Assembly: GCF_030385785.1 (NCBI RefSeq)
Contig: NZ_JAUEDK010000022.1
Span: 17,536 to 81,535, forward strand
Direction of reading: 5' to 3'
Length of the DNA: 64,000 nucleotides
Source of the DNA: Crenobacter oryzisoli
Lineage (GTDB): Bacteria > Pseudomonadota > Gammaproteobacteria > Burkholderiales > Chromobacteriaceae
The position numbers and the translations under genes were made by a program. Positions 17,616-26,168 of this stretch are shown one piece after another; the first letter of the stretch is position 1; every line of letters starts with the position of its first letter. Below the pieces are notes generated by a model, which was not told the origin of the DNA, ran no database searches, and saw nothing but the letters and a program-made list of their open reading frames with translations.

Positions 17616-18398
17616 TCAGAACGCCGGAACGATCGCGCCCTTGTACTTGGTGGCGAGGAAGTTTTTCACATCGGCGCTGTTGAGTGCCTTGGCGAGCTTC
17701 TGCATGGCCGGGCTGTTCTTGTTGTCCGGGCGGGCCACCAGCAGGTTGGCGTACGGCGACTGCTTGCCCTCGATGAACAGCGCGTCCTTGGTCGGGTTCA
17801 GCTTCGCTTCCAGCGCGTAGTTGGTGTTGATCAGCGCCAGGTCCACTTGGCCAAGCACGCGCGGCAGAGTGGCGGCTTCCAGCTCACGGAACTTCAGGTG
17901 TTTCGGGTTGGACACCACGTCGCGCGAAGTGGCCAGCAGGTTGCTCGGGTCCTTCAGCTTGATCAGGCCATTGCTCTGCAGCAAGAGCAGGGCGCGCGCG
18001 CCGTTGGACGGATCGTTCGGGATCGCCACGGTGGCGCCGTCCGGCAGCTGGGCGGCCGACTTCACCTTGGTGGAGTAGGCGCCGAACGGCTCGACGTGCA
18101 CGGCCACGACCGGTACCAGGTTGGTCTTCTTGTTCTTGTTGAACTCGTCGAGGTACGGCTTGTGCTGGAAGAAATTGGCGTCGACGCGCTTTTCAGCCAG
18201 CTGCACGTTCGGCTGCACGTAGTCGGTGAACACCTTTACTTCCAGGTCGACGCCCTGCTTGGCGAGTGCCGGCTTGATGTGCTCGAGGATTTCGGCATGC
18301 GGTACCGGGCTGGCGGCCACCACCAGCTTGTCGGCGGCGTTGGCCGCACCGGCAAAGGCGCTGGCGGCCAGGGCCAGCGAGATCAGGGTCTTCTTCAT
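17616..18398 (-). CDS. metQ: Methionine ABC transporter substrate-binding protein MetQ
   Basis: 260 residues. The signal peptide MKKTLISLALAASAFAGAAN ends in an A-x-A site, and there is no lipobox Cys, so this MetQ is predicted to be a soluble periplasmic protein and not a lipoprotein as in E. coli. The NlpA-family body includes VVAASPVPHAEILEHIKPAL, KVFTDYVQPN and FFQHKPYLDEF. It captures D/L-methionine for MetNI. AGGAACG precedes the ATG. It is the third gene of the minus-strand metN-metI-metQ operon and is followed by a terminator. Confidence 0.95.
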   Translation of the reverse strand: MKKTLISLALAASAFAGAANAADKLVVAASPVPHAEILEHIKPALAKQGVDLEVKVFTDYVQPNVQLAEKRVDANFFQHKPYLDEFNKNKKTNLVPVVAVHVEPFGAYSTKVKSAAQLPDGATVAIPNDPSNGARALLLLQSNGLIKLKDPSNLLATSRDVVSNPKHLKFRELEAATLPRVLGQVDLALINTNYALEAKLNPTKDALFIEGKQSPYANLLVARPDNKNSPAMQKLAKALNSADVKNFLATKYKGAIVPAF

Positions 18399-18469
18399 CG
18401 TTTCGTTCCTAATTCCAGAGAGACGGTACTGCAAAAACCAGGGCGGGCCGTTGAGGGCCCGGCACGAAT

Positions 18470-19138
18470 TCATTTCTTCGAGACGCGGGCGACCAACCAG
18501 TCGCCGAGCATCTGCAACAGCTGCACCAGCACGATCAAGATCACCACGGTGACGATCATCACCTCGGTCTGGAAGCGCTGGTAGCCGTAGCGGATCGCCA
18601 GATCGCCCAGGCCGCCGCCGCCGATCACGCCGGACATCGCGGTATACGACACCAGGGTGATTGCAGTGACGGTGAGCGCGGCCAACAGGCCCGGGCGCGC
18701 CTCGGGTAGCAGCACCTTCCAGACGATCTGCCAGCGGGTGGCACCGAGCGATTGCACTGCCTCGATCACACCGCGGTCGACTTCGCGCAGCGCGTTTTCG
18801 ACCAGGCGGGCGAAGAACGGCGTAGCGCCGACCACTAGCGGCGGAATCGCGCCTTCGACGCCGAGCGAGGTGCCGACCAGCCAGGCGGTCAGCGGAATCA
18901 TCACCACCAAGAGAATCAGGAACGGCAGCGAGCGCAGCACGTTGGCGATGAACGACAGCGCCCGGTTGAGCCAGTTGTTCTGCAGCAGCTGGCGACGCGA
19001 GGTGAGGAACAACAGCACGCCCAGCGGCAGGCCGAACACCACGGTGAACAGCAGCGACCAGCCCATCATGCGCAGCGTGTCCCAGCTCGCCAGGCCGATT
19101 TCGCCCCAGTCCAGAATGCTCCAATCGAGCCCCATCAT
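18470..19138 (-). CDS. metI: Methionine ABC transporter permease MetI
   Basis: 222 residues with five hydrophobic segments. The EAA loop that contacts the ATPase is visible as EAVQSLGATRWQIVWKVLLP, and GVIGGGGLGDLAIRYGYQRF is the conserved MetI C-terminal region. The start codon overlaps the end of metN by 4 bp, which is usual in this operon. It forms the inner-membrane channel for methionine together with MetN. Confidence 0.95.
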   Translation of the reverse strand: MMGLDWSILDWGEIGLASWDTLRMMGWSLLFTVVFGLPLGVLLFLTSRRQLLQNNWLNRALSFIANVLRSLPFLILLVVMIPLTAWLVGTSLGVEGAIPPLVVGATPFFARLVENALREVDRGVIEAVQSLGATRWQIVWKVLLPEARPGLLAALTVTAITLVSYTAMSGVIGGGGLGDLAIRYGYQRFQTEVMIVTVVILIVLVQLLQMLGDWLVARVSKK

Positions 19139-20148
19139 CGCAATACCTCCACTACCACATTACGCGCCGCCAGCCCCTCGCGGGCTGCGGCCAACTTGTC
19201 CGTTTCACCCTGCCACTCGACCACCAGCTGGCCGTAGGGCAGGTCCTTCAGGCGTGAAACCGTGCCCTGCAGCAGGCTGAACGACAGACCGTAACGGTGG
19301 GCGGTATCGAACAGGATCGGTTCGTGAGTGGTGGCGCCGACAAAGGTCAATCGCCAGACCGCGCCGGAGGCGCTGTCGAGCAGGCCGGAATCCTCCAGCT
19401 CGTCGGCGTGAGACAGCTCGGCGACCATGCTCTGGGTGGCCGACTGCTGTGGATGGAGGAACACCTCGGCGACCGGGCCGATTTCGACGATGCGGCCCCC
19501 GTCGATCACTGCGACGCGATCGGCGATGCGGCGGATCACGCCCATCTCGTGGGTGATCAGCACCACGGTCAGCTTTAGCTGCTTGTTGATGTCGGCGATC
19601 AGGTCGAGGATGGACTGGGTGGTCTGCGGGTCGAGCGCGCTGGTGGCCTCGTCGCACAATAGCAGCTTGGGGCGGTTGGCCAGCGCACGGGCGATGCCGA
19701 CGCGCTGTTTCTGGCCACCGGACAGCTGGCTCGGGTATTTGTCGCGGTGGGCGGCCAGGCCGACCAGTTCCAGGAGCTCGTCGACGCGGGCGTTCTGCTC
19801 GGCGCGGCTGCCGCTTCGGATCAGTTCGAGCGGCAGGCGGACGTTCTCCGCAACGGTGCGTGAGGACAGCAGGTTGAAGTGTTGGAACACCATGCCGACC
19901 TGCTGGCGCATACCGCGCAGCGCGGTCTCGGACAACGAGGTGACATCCTGGCCGTCAATGACGATGCGGCCGCTGTCGGGGCGTTCCAGCAGGTTGAGCA
20001 TGCGGATCAGCGTGCTCTTGCCGGCGCCGGAGCGGCCGATGATGCCGAACACTTCGCCGGCGGGCACGTCGAGCGAGATGCCGCGCAGCGCAGGGACGGA
20101 GCGGCCATCGACGATAAAGGTCTTTTCCAGATTTTCTAGGCGTATCAC
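19135..20148 (-). CDS. metN: Methionine ABC transporter ATPase MetN
   Basis: 337 residues. Walker A is GRSGAGKST (38-46), the signature is LSGGQKQRVGIARAL, and Walker B is LLLCDEATSALD. The C-terminal 80 residues are the NIL domain that binds methionine and gives transinhibition. The start is GTG at 20148 without a strong ribosome site. First gene of metNIQ; the region upstream carries a MITE-like element, so the promoter must lie between it and the gene or inside it. No SAM riboswitch was seen. Confidence 0.95.
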   Translation of the reverse strand: MIRLENLEKTFIVDGRSVPALRGISLDVPAGEVFGIIGRSGAGKSTLIRMLNLLERPDSGRIVIDGQDVTSLSETALRGMRQQVGMVFQHFNLLSSRTVAENVRLPLELIRSGSRAEQNARVDELLELVGLAAHRDKYPSQLSGGQKQRVGIARALANRPKLLLCDEATSALDPQTTQSILDLIADINKQLKLTVVLITHEMGVIRRIADRVAVIDGGRIVEIGPVAEVFLHPQQSATQSMVAELSHADELEDSGLLDSASGAVWRLTFVGATTHEPILFDTAHRYGLSFSLLQGTVSRLKDLPYGQLVVEWQGETDKLAAAREGLAARNVVVEVLR

Positions 20149-20571
20149 GAGGGTAACCGTGCGTATCAGTAATTAAGAGTCGCTAACAAAGCTTCTGCGA
20201 TACTGAAATCCCGGTGTTGGACGTTGCCTTACGGGACGTCTGCGACAGTGCGTCTGGCCGGGATCGCTTCGCTGGGTTTTGTTAGCGACTCTATGCGGGG
20301 GAGGGTGACCCGATAGCTTATGCTAACCGGTTTCCCTGTCGTCGTGAACGAATACAATCGCCACGCTTTATTCCTAGCGGAAATATGGGGAAGGGTTATT
20401 CGTATGTCTTGCTCTTAAGGGGCTGGGACCGGACTCTGCTGGCTAAAGGATCAACAGCGCAAGTCCGCTTAGCGTACCGGACGCATATGAATATTCTGAG
20501 TGCACTCCAAGCGGGACAACATGAGTCCGACAGGGCACCGTGCCGGGGAGTCGCAAGGACCGTGGCCGATG
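20149..20571. other. Intergenic region between metN and the DUF3592 gene
   Basis: Apart from the MITE-like element at 20176-20292 it holds no gene. The short frame around 20385-20612 has no recognisable protein features. The stretch 20300-20560 includes AT-richer patches that could hold the metN promoter. Confidence 0.5.
20176..20292. mobile_element. MITE-like element with 15-bp terminal inverted repeats (element A)
   Basis: AGAGTCGCTAACAAA (20176-20190) is the exact reverse complement of TTTGTTAGCGACTCT (20278-20292). The 117-bp unit has no coding capacity. Its termini resemble the right end of element B (37112-37269), GTTAGCGGCTC. No clear target duplication is seen. Confidence 0.65.
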
Positions 20572-21033
20572 TCAGCTTTGCAGTAACATCATCGCCCCGA
20601 CGGCAGCGATGACCAGCGCTATCGCCTTGCCGGCCCAAGCGGTCCAGTGTTCGCCGGTCTCCAAGCACGCCTCGGCCGGATTGTCCGGGTTGTAATAGAC
20701 CCGCACCACGCTGTCGACCGGGTAGCGCGACACGACCGCGGAGGCCTCGCTCTGGGACATGCCGTAGCCGGGGTTGGGAAAGCGTCGGTTGGCCGACTCG
20801 TAGTCGTGGCCGTTCACGCTGTAGCGGTAACGGACCAGGCCGAGATAGAGCTCGCGGTTGGCGCTGTCACCGCCGCCTGTACGAAAGTAGGTGTCGATGC
20901 GGCTGTCGAGCACGGTGCCGGCGGTTGTCGGCCAGCTGGCCGATGCGGCTCCGCGGCTGCCGAGCCGCCAAAGGTAGCCGAAGGCGGCGAGGCCGACGAC
21001 GAGGAGGGCCAGGCCGATCAGGCGGGAAGTCAT
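20572..21033 (-). CDS. DUF3592 domain membrane protein
   Basis: 153 residues from the ATG at 21033 with GGAG upstream. Membrane helices lie near residues 4-25 and 133-152. Between them is the beta-rich DUF3592 part with SWPTTAGTVLDSRID, YRYSVNGHDYESA and the signature VRVYYNPDNPAEACLE. The family is widespread and unassigned. Stand-alone on the minus strand; an upstream in-frame ATG at 21063 gives no better start. Confidence 0.85.
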   Translation of the reverse strand: MTSRLIGLALLVVGLAAFGYLWRLGSRGAASASWPTTAGTVLDSRIDTYFRTGGGDSANRELYLGLVRYRYSVNGHDYESANRRFPNPGYGMSQSEASAVVSRYPVDSVVRVYYNPDNPAEACLETGEHWTAWAGKAIALVIAAVGAMMLLQS

Positions 21034-21120
21034 GTAGGTCTCCGAAGGAAGCGGTGATGGCACGTCGCATCAGAACCGGGGAAAGGTCACCGGCAACATG
21101 TCGCATGCCCGCCTCTGCGT

Positions 21121-21142
21121 AAACCCCATTGCAGCGGGGTTT
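21121..21142 (-). terminator. Hairpin downstream of ruvX
   Basis: AAACCCC (21121-21127) and GGGGTTT (21136-21142) form a perfect 7-bp stem with an 8-base loop, 134 bases beyond the ruvX stop in the direction of its transcription. The short T-run makes it a modest terminator. Confidence 0.5.
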
Positions 21143-21275
21143 GACACGCACTGCACCGGCCGGGTTCGCCGGAGTGGTGAACCCGCCGGTACCCAAACAG
21201 GGACCGGGGTGGGGACAAAATCGATAGGCGATGCGAGAGGCAGCCGGCTCAGAGAGACGGTTGCCGGATGGGGCG

Positions 21276-21710
21276 CTACAGGGCCTGTCCGGGCGTGTCG
21301 AACCACGTGGTCAGGATGGCCTGTGCGGCGACCTGGTCGAGCGCTGGTTTCTGGCGGCGACCGCTGACGCCGGCTTCGGCCAGCAGCGACTCGGCGACCA
21401 GCGAGGTGAGGCGCTCGTCGACCAGCCACACCGGCAGGTTGAAGCGCCCCTTCAGGCGCTGCGCGAATTTCTTCGCCAACCGGGTCAGCTCATGCTCGGT
21501 GCCGTCGGTGTGGGTGGGCAGGCCAACCACCAGCTGCGCCGGGCGCCATTCGGCGATCAGCGCACCGATGCGGGCAAAGCGGGCGTCGTTGGCCTCGGCG
21601 GCGATGGTTTCGAGCGGGTGGGCGATCGCGAGTTCGAGTTCGCCGACAGCGACACCGATACGAGCCTCGCCGAAGTCGAACGCCAATGCGGTGCCGTGGC
21701 GGTCAGGCAT
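21276..21710 (-). CDS. ruvX: RuvX/YqgF family Holliday junction resolvase-like nuclease
   Basis: 144 residues. RNase H-like fold with the catalytic Asp in [12 protein letters not shown], then [18 protein letters not shown] and the C-terminal Asp of DQVAAQAIL. YqgF proteins process the 5' end of pre-16S rRNA and have been proposed as resolvases. The start overlaps the algH stop by 8 bp, the conserved algH-ruvX arrangement. A longer in-frame start is not needed. Confidence 0.93.
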   Translation of the reverse strand: MPDRHGTALAFDFGEARIGVAVGELELAIAHPLETIAAEANDARFARIGALIAEWRPAQLVVGLPTHTDGTEHELTRLAKKFAQRLKGRFNLPVWLVDERLTSLVAESLLAEAGVSGRRQKPALDQVAAQAILTTWFDTPGQAL

Positions 21711-22260
21711 GCCCCACCTCGCCGGACAGCAGCGAGGGGTCGAAGCCGAGCAGCGCCACCGCCGCGTCGTAGCGTTCTTCCGGGGCATGGCCGAAGATGA
21801 TCTCCGGGCGCGCCGGCACGGTCAGCCAGGCGTTCTGCGAGATTTCCTCTTCGAGCTGGCCGCTCTCCCAGCCGGCGTAGCCGAGCGACACCAACAGCGT
21901 GTCGGGCCCCTCGCCCTTGGAGACGGCGGTGAGCACGTCTTTCGACGTGGTCAGCGCGACATCATCGGTGACAAGCAGGCTCGATTGCCAGCTGCCTACC
22001 GGCGTGTGCAGCACGAAGCCGCGGTCCGGGTGCACCGGGCCGCCGAAGTAGACCGGCAAGCCGGCCTGCTCGTCGCTGATCGACAGGCCGATCTGCTCGA
22101 ACAGTTGGGCCAGCGCGATGCCGGAGGGCTTGTTGACGATCACGCCCATCGCGCCGTGCTCGCCGTGCTCGCACACATACACCAGTGCGTGGGCAAACAG
22201 CGGGTCGGCCATATTGGGCATGGCGATCAGAAATTGGTCGGCAAGCGATAGCGGTTCCAT
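21703..22260 (-). CDS. algH: YqgE/AlgH family protein
   Basis: 185 residues from the ATG at 22260 ([17 protein letters not shown]). Family motifs: [35 protein letters not shown] and [15 protein letters not shown]. The function is unsettled; in Pseudomonas it was named for an effect on alginate. Coupled to ruvX by an 8-bp overlap. Divergent from smc. Confidence 0.93.
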   Translation of the reverse strand: MEPLSLADQFLIAMPNMADPLFAHALVYVCEHGEHGAMGVIVNKPSGIALAQLFEQIGLSISDEQAGLPVYFGGPVHPDRGFVLHTPVGSWQSSLLVTDDVALTTSKDVLTAVSKGEGPDTLLVSLGYAGWESGQLEEEISQNAWLTVPARPEIIFGHAPEERYDAAVALLGFDPSLLSGEVGHA

Positions 22261-22404
22261 AGGAAGCATTATGGCACAGCCGAACGGTGCGGGCGGTGAA
22301 TCCAGTCATGGAAACGCAGACGCCAATAGGTTTTTGTCATGATTTTTTCACAATGGATTGCCTCCGTTCGAGCGCCCGGACGGCGCGTTCGGCGCAAGGC
22401 TTGC

Positions 22405-22410
22405 TAAAAT
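22405..22410 (+). promoter_or_regulatory. Extended -10 promoter of smc
   Basis: TGCTAAAAT carries a TAAAAT hexamer with the extended TG motif, 38 bases upstream of the proposed TTG start. A consensus -35 is missing. Confidence 0.5.
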
Positions 22411-22447
22411 CGCCGCTTCTGACGACTTTTCCCGCTCCGAGGCCGTT

Positions 22448-25400
22448 TTGCGACTGACCCACATCAAGCTTGCCGGATTCAAATCCTTCGTCGACCCGAC
22501 CGCGATCCCGGTGCCGGGCCAACTGGTCGCGGTGATCGGCCCGAACGGCTGCGGCAAGTCCAACGTGATCGACGCGGTGCGCTGGGTGCTGGGCGAATCG
22601 TCTGCCAAGCAGCTGCGCGGCGAATCGATGCAGGACGTGATCTTCAACGGCTCGACCACCCGAAAACCGGTCGGCCGAGCCTCGGTGGAGCTGGTGTTCG
22701 ACAACGCCGACGGCGCGCTCACCGGGCCGTGGGGTCAGTACGCCGAGGTGGCGATCAAGCGGGTGCTGACCCGCCAGGGCGAGTCGAGCTACTACATCAA
22801 CAACCAGCAGGTGCGCCGCCGCGACATCACCGACCTGTTCCTCGGCACCGGCGTCGGTGCTCGCGGCTACGCGGTGATCGAGCAGGGCATGATCTCGCGC
22901 ATTATCGAGGCGCGCCCGGAAGAGTTGCGCGCCTATTTGGAGGAAGCCGCCGGCGTCTCCAAGTACAAGGAGCGCCGCCGCGAGACCGAGAGTCGTCTGG
23001 CCGATACCCGCGACAACCTGGAGCGCATCGGCGACTTGCAGCAGGAACTGGAGCGCCAGGTCGAAAGGCTGTCCGAGCAGGCCGAAGTGGCATCGCAATA
23101 CCATGACCTGCGTGGCGCGCTGACCCACAAGCAGAATCTGCTGGCTTTGGCGCGCCGCGAGGAAGCCGCGCGTAACGAGGCGGCGGCACGCGCCGAACTG
23201 GCGCGGCTGGAAACCCAGGAGGCCGAACTCGACGCGATGGCGACCGGGGTCGAGGCCGAGCTGGAGCTGTTGCGCGAGCAGCACTACGCCGCCAGCGACG
23301 CGGTGCAGGCGGCGCAGCAGCAACTGTCCGATGCCAACGCGCAGCTGGCGCGCTTGGAAGAGCAGCAGCGCCACCGCCTGCAGAACCGCGAGCGGATCGA
23401 GCGCGAACTGGCCGCCGCCCGCAACGAGCGGCAGACCTTGGCCGAACAGAAGAGCGCGGTCGAACTGGAGCTGGACGAATGGCTGCCGCGCCGCGAAGAG
23501 GCGATGCTGGCGCTGGAAGAGGCGCAGATGGGCCTGGAGGACGGTGCCGACAGCCTGCCTGCCGCCGAGGCCGAATTCCGCCGCCACGAACAGGCACTGA
23601 ACGACCTGGTGGCCAAGCAGGCCAACCTGACCCGCGAAAGGGATCTCGCACGCCAGCAGCGCGAGCACCTGACGCGCAGCCAGGAACAGCTGGCCGGTCG
23701 CGAGGCGGCGCTAGCCAAGGAGCTGTCCGACCTCAACCTGCCCGAGCGCGTCGCGCTGGAGGCGGCGCAGGCCGAGGTGGAGCGCGCCAAGAGCGCGCTG
23801 GAGGCGGTGCGCGCGCGGCTGACAGCCGACGAGGCGAAGCTAGCCGATCTCGCCAGCGAGCGCGAGAAGCTCGACGAGACGCTCAGCCAGCGCCGCGCCG
23901 AGCACGCCCGTGCCGAGGCCGAGGCCGGCGCCCTGGCGGCGATGCTGGCGCGCGAGTCGGCCGGCGAGGCACTGCAGGACTGGTTGGCCGAACGCAATCT
24001 GTCCGACGCGCCGCTGCTGTGGCAGGCGGTGACGGTGCCTCCCGAGTGGCAGGTGGCGTTCGAGGCGGTGCTGGCCGAACGGCTGTCGGCGCGCGCCGCC
24101 GCGCTGCCGGGCGAGGCTCCGCCGGCCGCGCTGGCGCTGGTCGACGGTGCTTCGCCCAACGCAGTCGCTGCTGCCGGCAACCGCCCGAGCCTGCTCGGCA
24201 AATTGACCGTGCAGGCGCCATTCGACGCGGCGCTGGCCGACTGGCTGGCCGGTGTGTACTGCGTCGACTCGCTCGACGCAGCGATCGCGCGGCGCGGCGA
24301 GTTGGCAGCCGGCGAATGCTGGCTGACCCCGGACGGCCACCGGGTGTTCGCCGCCAGCGTGCTGTTCCACAGCGAGGCGAGCGGAGACGGCCTCTTGGCC
24401 CGCAAGGCTGCCTGCGAGGCGGCCCAGGCCAAGGTCGACGCGCTGCTGCCGGAGCTGGCGCAGCTGCAGCGCCGCCGCGAATCGCTGGTCAGCATGGCCG
24501 GCATGTTGGCCGAAGCGGCGCGAGCCCAGAAGGGCTCGCTGAGCCGGCTGGAAGCGGAGCTGAACGCTGCCACGCTTGAACATGTGCGGCTCGACCAGGC
24601 GGCCCGGCAGGGCGCGGCGCGCCTCGCCGCGATCAACGCTGAGCGCGAGCGGCTGGCCGAGGAGCGCCAGGCCGCCGCCGAGACCATCGCCGAGGCCGAG
24701 ATCATCGCCGAGGAAGCGGCGATCACGCTGGAGGAACTGGTCGAGGTGCTGGAGGAGGCGCGCATCGCCCGCCTCGATGCCGAGACGGGCCTGAACCTGG
24801 CGCGCAACAAGACCCGCGATGCCGAGCGGTTGGTGCACGAGGCGCGCCTCGCGCTCTCCACCTCGGAGCAGAAGAGCGGCGAACTGGCGCGGCGCGCCCG
24901 CGAGCTTGCCGACCGCGACGAGCTGTTGGCCGAACGGCTGGAGACGCTGGCGATGGAGGCCGAGGCCGGCGAGGAGGCGCTGCCCGAGGACGCGTTGCAA
25001 CTGGCCTTGGCCAAACGGGAGCTGCACGAACAGCGCGTGGCCGAGAGCCGCGACACACTGAACGGTCTGACCGAGAAACTGCGCCAGCTCACCCAGCAGC
25101 AGCAGCAGGCGCACGCGGCGCTGCCGGCGATCCGCGAGGCGCGCCAGCAGTGGCTGCTGAAGGAGCAGGAGGCGCGCCTGGCGCTGGAGCGCTTCAACGA
25201 GGAATTGGCCGAGGCGAAAGCCGACGAGGCGGCGCTGCTGGCCGATCTGACCGACGCGGTGAAGCCGAACGCGCTGGCGGCCGAGATCGCCCGCATTGCC
25301 CGCGCGCTGGAAGGGCTCGGCGCGGTCAACCTGGCGGCGTTGGAGGAACTGGAAGAGGCAAGAAAACGCGGCGATTACCTGCGCGACCAGTCCGAGGACC

Positions 25401-25933
25401 TGGCGCAAGCGATGGCGACGCTGGAGGAGGCGATCGCCAAGATCGACGGCGAGACTCGCGAGATGCTGCAGGCCACCTACGACGCGGTCAACGCCAAGAT
25501 GAGCGAGTTCTTCCCGACCCTGTTCGGCGGCGGCCGCGCCGAGCTGATGCTGACCGGCGAAGACCTTCTGGACGCCGGCATCCAGATCATCGCCCAGCCG
25601 CCGGGCAAGAAGAACAGCACGATTCACCTGCTGTCGGGCGGCGAGAAGGCGCTGACCGCGATGAGCCTGGTGTTCTCGCTGTTCAGCCTGAACCCGGCGC
25701 CGTTCTGCTTGCTCGACGAGGTGGACGCGCCGCTCGACGACGCCAATACCAGCCGCTTCTGCGACCTGGTGAAGCGCATGTCGGAGCGCACCCAGTTCCT
25801 CTACATCTCGCACAACCGCCTGACCATGGAAATGGCCGAACAGCTGGTCGGCGTGACCATGCAGGAGCAGGGCGTCAGCCGCATCGTGGCGGTAGATATC
25901 GTCGAGGCGCTGAAGATGCGCGAGGTGGCCTGA
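22448..25933 (+). CDS. smc: Chromosome partition protein SMC
   Basis: 1161 residues. The TTG at 22448 is chosen because it gives the family N-terminus (RLTHIKLAGFKSFVDPT), has GAGG six bases upstream and lies downstream of the -10 box; an earlier frame opening at 22358 would add 30 atypical residues. Walker A is GPNGCGKSN, two long coiled coils flank a hinge at about residues 520-640, and the C-terminal head has the signature LLSGGEKALTAMS and Walker B CLLDEVDAPLDD. SMC compacts and separates the chromosome. In many proteobacteria zipA and ligA follow directly; here about 4.8 kb intervene. Confidence 0.95.
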   Translation: MRLTHIKLAGFKSFVDPTAIPVPGQLVAVIGPNGCGKSNVIDAVRWVLGESSAKQLRGESMQDVIFNGSTTRKPVGRASVELVFDNADGALTGPWGQYAEVAIKRVLTRQGESSYYINNQQVRRRDITDLFLGTGVGARGYAVIEQGMISRIIEARPEELRAYLEEAAGVSKYKERRRETESRLADTRDNLERIGDLQQELERQVERLSEQAEVASQYHDLRGALTHKQNLLALARREEAARNEAAARAELARLETQEAELDAMATGVEAELELLREQHYAASDAVQAAQQQLSDANAQLARLEEQQRHRLQNRERIERELAAARNERQTLAEQKSAVELELDEWLPRREEAMLALEEAQMGLEDGADSLPAAEAEFRRHEQALNDLVAKQANLTRERDLARQQREHLTRSQEQLAGREAALAKELSDLNLPERVALEAAQAEVERAKSALEAVRARLTADEAKLADLASEREKLDETLSQRRAEHARAEAEAGALAAMLARESAGEALQDWLAERNLSDAPLLWQAVTVPPEWQVAFEAVLAERLSARAAALPGEAPPAALALVDGASPNAVAAAGNRPSLLGKLTVQAPFDAALADWLAGVYCVDSLDAAIARRGELAAGECWLTPDGHRVFAASVLFHSEASGDGLLARKAACEAAQAKVDALLPELAQLQRRRESLVSMAGMLAEAARAQKGSLSRLEAELNAATLEHVRLDQAARQGAARLAAINAERERLAEERQAAAETIAEAEIIAEEAAITLEELVEVLEEARIARLDAETGLNLARNKTRDAERLVHEARLALSTSEQKSGELARRARELADRDELLAERLETLAMEAEAGEEALPEDALQLALAKRELHEQRVAESRDTLNGLTEKLRQLTQQQQQAHAALPAIREARQQWLLKEQEARLALERFNEELAEAKADEAALLADLTDAVKPNALAAEIARIARALEGLGAVNLAALEELEEARKRGDYLRDQSEDLAQAMATLEEAIAKIDGETREMLQATYDAVNAKMSEFFPTLFGGGRAELMLTGEDLLDAGIQIIAQPPGKKNSTIHLLSGGEKALTAMSLVFSLFSLNPAPFCLLDEVDAPLDDANTSRFCDLVKRMSERTQFLYISHNRLTMEMAEQLVGVTMQEQGVSRIVAVDIVEALKMREVA

Positions 25934-26168
25934 GCGCTGTCTCCAACGCTACTGCGCGGACGCGCTCGCGGAATCGCGTACTGCGGGTCCAACTCTTCCC
26001 GCCTTCCGTTCCGGGCTGTGCAAACGGGGGCCGGACCGGCGCCGTTTTGCCAGCTTGCGACGTGGAATAAGGCGCTGGCGGCATTCCAGAACGGGCTTTG
26101 ATGTGTCGCAAGGTGACAGGGCGATGCCCTCGGCAGACTCGCGCCACTCGTCACCTTTGGAGCTCGCG
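25934..26168. other. Intergenic region between smc and the nitrate transporter gene
   Basis: 235 bases with no supported gene. No strong terminator follows smc. TTTGGAG near 26157 is the ribosome site of the next gene. Confidence 0.5.

Noticed and set aside
20149..20400. SAM riboswitch upstream of metN
   Set aside because: No SAM-I or SAM-II core motif was recognisable; the structure there is explained by the inverted-repeat element.
22337..23668. Minus-strand frame of 443 codons overlapping the start of smc
   Set aside because: Same antisense artefact; no start signal and no domain.
23284..25813. Very long open frames on the minus strand opposite smc
   Set aside because: Ser/Ala/Arg-rich or Gln/Arg-rich translation typical of the antisense of coiled-coil GC-rich genes; smc itself is intact.
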